The notes under the pieces: generated by a model
Told to the model about the DNA's origin: nothing
What the model saw: the letters and a program-made list of their open reading frames with translations, nothing else
Database searches by the model: none
Position numbers and translations under genes: made by a program
Shown: positions 63,285 through 64,000 of the stretch, piece by piece
Position numbering within the stretch: the first letter of the stretch is position 1
Layout of the letters: each line of letters opens with the position of its first letter
Assembly (NCBI RefSeq): GCF_029688845.1
Contig: NZ_JARUKW010000012.1
Span: 1 to 64,000, forward strand
DNA length: 64,000 bases
Direction: 5' to 3'
Origin: Natronococcus sp. A-GB1
Lineage (GTDB): Archaea > Halobacteriota > Halobacteria > Halobacteriales > Natrialbaceae

Positions 63285-64000
63285 ATGACTACGGCGACCG
63301 TCAGCGCGGGTGCGCGCCTCCACTTCGGCTTTCAGAACCTCTCGCTCGCCCGACGACGCCTCTACGGTGGTATCGGGGTCGGCCTCGAGCGACCACGGGT
63401 CACCGTCACCGCCGAGCCCGCCTCGACGGTCGAGGCGTCGGACTCGCTCCTCGAGCAGTACGCCCGTCGAGCCGTCGACGTCCTCGATGTCCGGGGCACC
63501 GACGTCGCTCTCGAGGAGCGACTCCCCCGCCACGTCGGCCTCGGGAGCGGCACCCAGCTCGCGCTCACCGTGCTCGCGGCGACGGCTCGAGCGCACGGGC
63601 TCGAGCCGCGGATCCGGGAGCTGGCACCTGCGATGGGCAGGGGCGGCCGCAGCGGGATCGGCGTCGCGACCTTCGAGGACGGCGGGTTCGTCGTCGACGC
63701 GGGCCACCCGACCAGTCGGTTTACGACCGAACCGCCCGCGGAGGGCGACTGGACGGTCCCCCCGGTCGTCGCCCGTCATGACCTGCCCGAGAAGTGGCGC
63801 TTTCTGATCGTTGTCCCCGACGCCGACCCGGGACGCAGCGGTGAGAACGAGGACGCGAGCATGCGCGCGGTCGTCGAACGAGCCGATCCCGCCGTCGCAG
63901 ACGAGCTCGCGGGCGTGGTCACCCGCAAGCTGTTGCCCGCCGCGGCCGAGGGTCGCCTCGAGGCCTTTGGCGAGGCGGTCGCCGAGATCGGCCGCAAGAA
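63285..64000 (+). CDS. Beta-ribofuranosylaminobenzene 5'-phosphate synthase (truncated by window end)
   Basis: The first 238 residues of a GHMP-kinase-superfamily enzyme. VSAGARLHFGFQNLS and LPRHVGLGSGTQLALTVLAATARAHG give the GHMP glycine-rich loop; GRGGRSGIGVATFEDGGFVVDAGHP is diagnostic for beta-RFAP synthase. It joins PRPP and p-aminobenzoate (with CO2 release) in methanopterin biosynthesis. The ATG is at 63285, and the C-terminus lies outside the window. Confidence 0.85.
   Translation, partial: MTTATVSAGARLHFGFQNLSLARRRLYGGIGVGLERPRVTVTAEPASTVEASDSLLEQYARRAVDVLDVRGTDVALEERLPRHVGLGSGTQLALTVLAATARAHGLEPRIRELAPAMGRGGRSGIGVATFEDGGFVVDAGHPTSRFTTEPPAEGDWTVPPVVARHDLPEKWRFLIVVPDADPGRSGENEDASMRAVVERADPAVADELAGVVTRKLLPAAAEGRLEAFGEAVAEIGRK

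Noticed and set aside
1-64000. CRISPR array
   Set aside because: No regularly spaced repeat of 30-37 bases was seen; the repeats found come in pairs only.

Overview
This window is a piece of a haloarchaeal main chromosome. The evidence is a high G+C content, very acidic proteins, twin-arginine lipoproteins (RRxFL plus a Cys lipobox), few Shine-Dalgarno sites, and typical haloarchaeal families (DUF7344-type winged helices, HalOD1, bacterio-opsin-activator regulators, geranylgeranyl reductase, RadB, S17e next to asd, trpDFEG order, intron-bearing tRNA-Met). Gene content fits a Natrialbales-type organism such as Natrinema or Haloterrigena; that placement is inference. No rRNA, CRISPR array, intact transposase or replication origin was seen.

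Layout. 1-3100: a terminator, a winged-helix regulator, a broken manganese catalase and a lipid-type reductase. 3200-8700: hydroxyacid dehydrogenase, stress protein, asd, ribosomal S17e, and an overlapping CitG-like/DUF447 pair. 8750-19900: PQQ-type propeller protein, RNase H-like protein and RadB, CBS protein, a lycopene-cyclase-domain protein, CAP and YihY membrane proteins, AEC transporter, and an orphan DNA methyltransferase. 20000-25300: gamma-glutamyltransferase, a large PAS/GAF/HTH regulator and a HalOD1 protein. 25300-29100: a gene-poor stretch with microproteins, a Tat lipoprotein and tRNA-Met(CAU) with a 79-nt intron. 29200-34460: small zinc proteins and the B12-dependent ribonucleotide reductase. 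34460-36140: a non-coding, lower-GC island with diverged direct repeats. 36137-40550: the trpDFEG operon and tRNA-Val with a duplicated 3' end. 40700-49000: MutY, a multi-PAS histidine kinase, a DHH/RecJ-like nuclease, a JAMM desampylase and RibL. 49290-59850: Tat lipoprotein, ilvD, mobA, formaldehyde-type dehydrogenase, DNA ligase, an MBL enzyme, four microproteins and a COG0523 GTPase. 60169-64000: a phosphonate-type ABC transporter, a PhoU remnant, and the start of a beta-RFAP synthase that runs off the window.

How genes work together. trpD-F-E-G are coupled by ATGA overlaps and carry the early tryptophan pathway. citG-like and DUF447 overlap by GTGA and, with the beta-RFAP synthase 55 kb away, suggest a methanopterin-like cofactor route. 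PhnD-C-E form one transporter operon. The large regulator and the HalOD1 gene are tandem with an inverted repeat between them. Small CxxC/HxxxxH proteins lie next to the metal-chaperone GTPase.

No clearly new large system was found. The best leads are a three-lesion Mn-catalase pseudogene, two families of intergenic repeats, several uncatalogued microproteins, and a tRNA 3'-end duplication that looks like an old integration scar.
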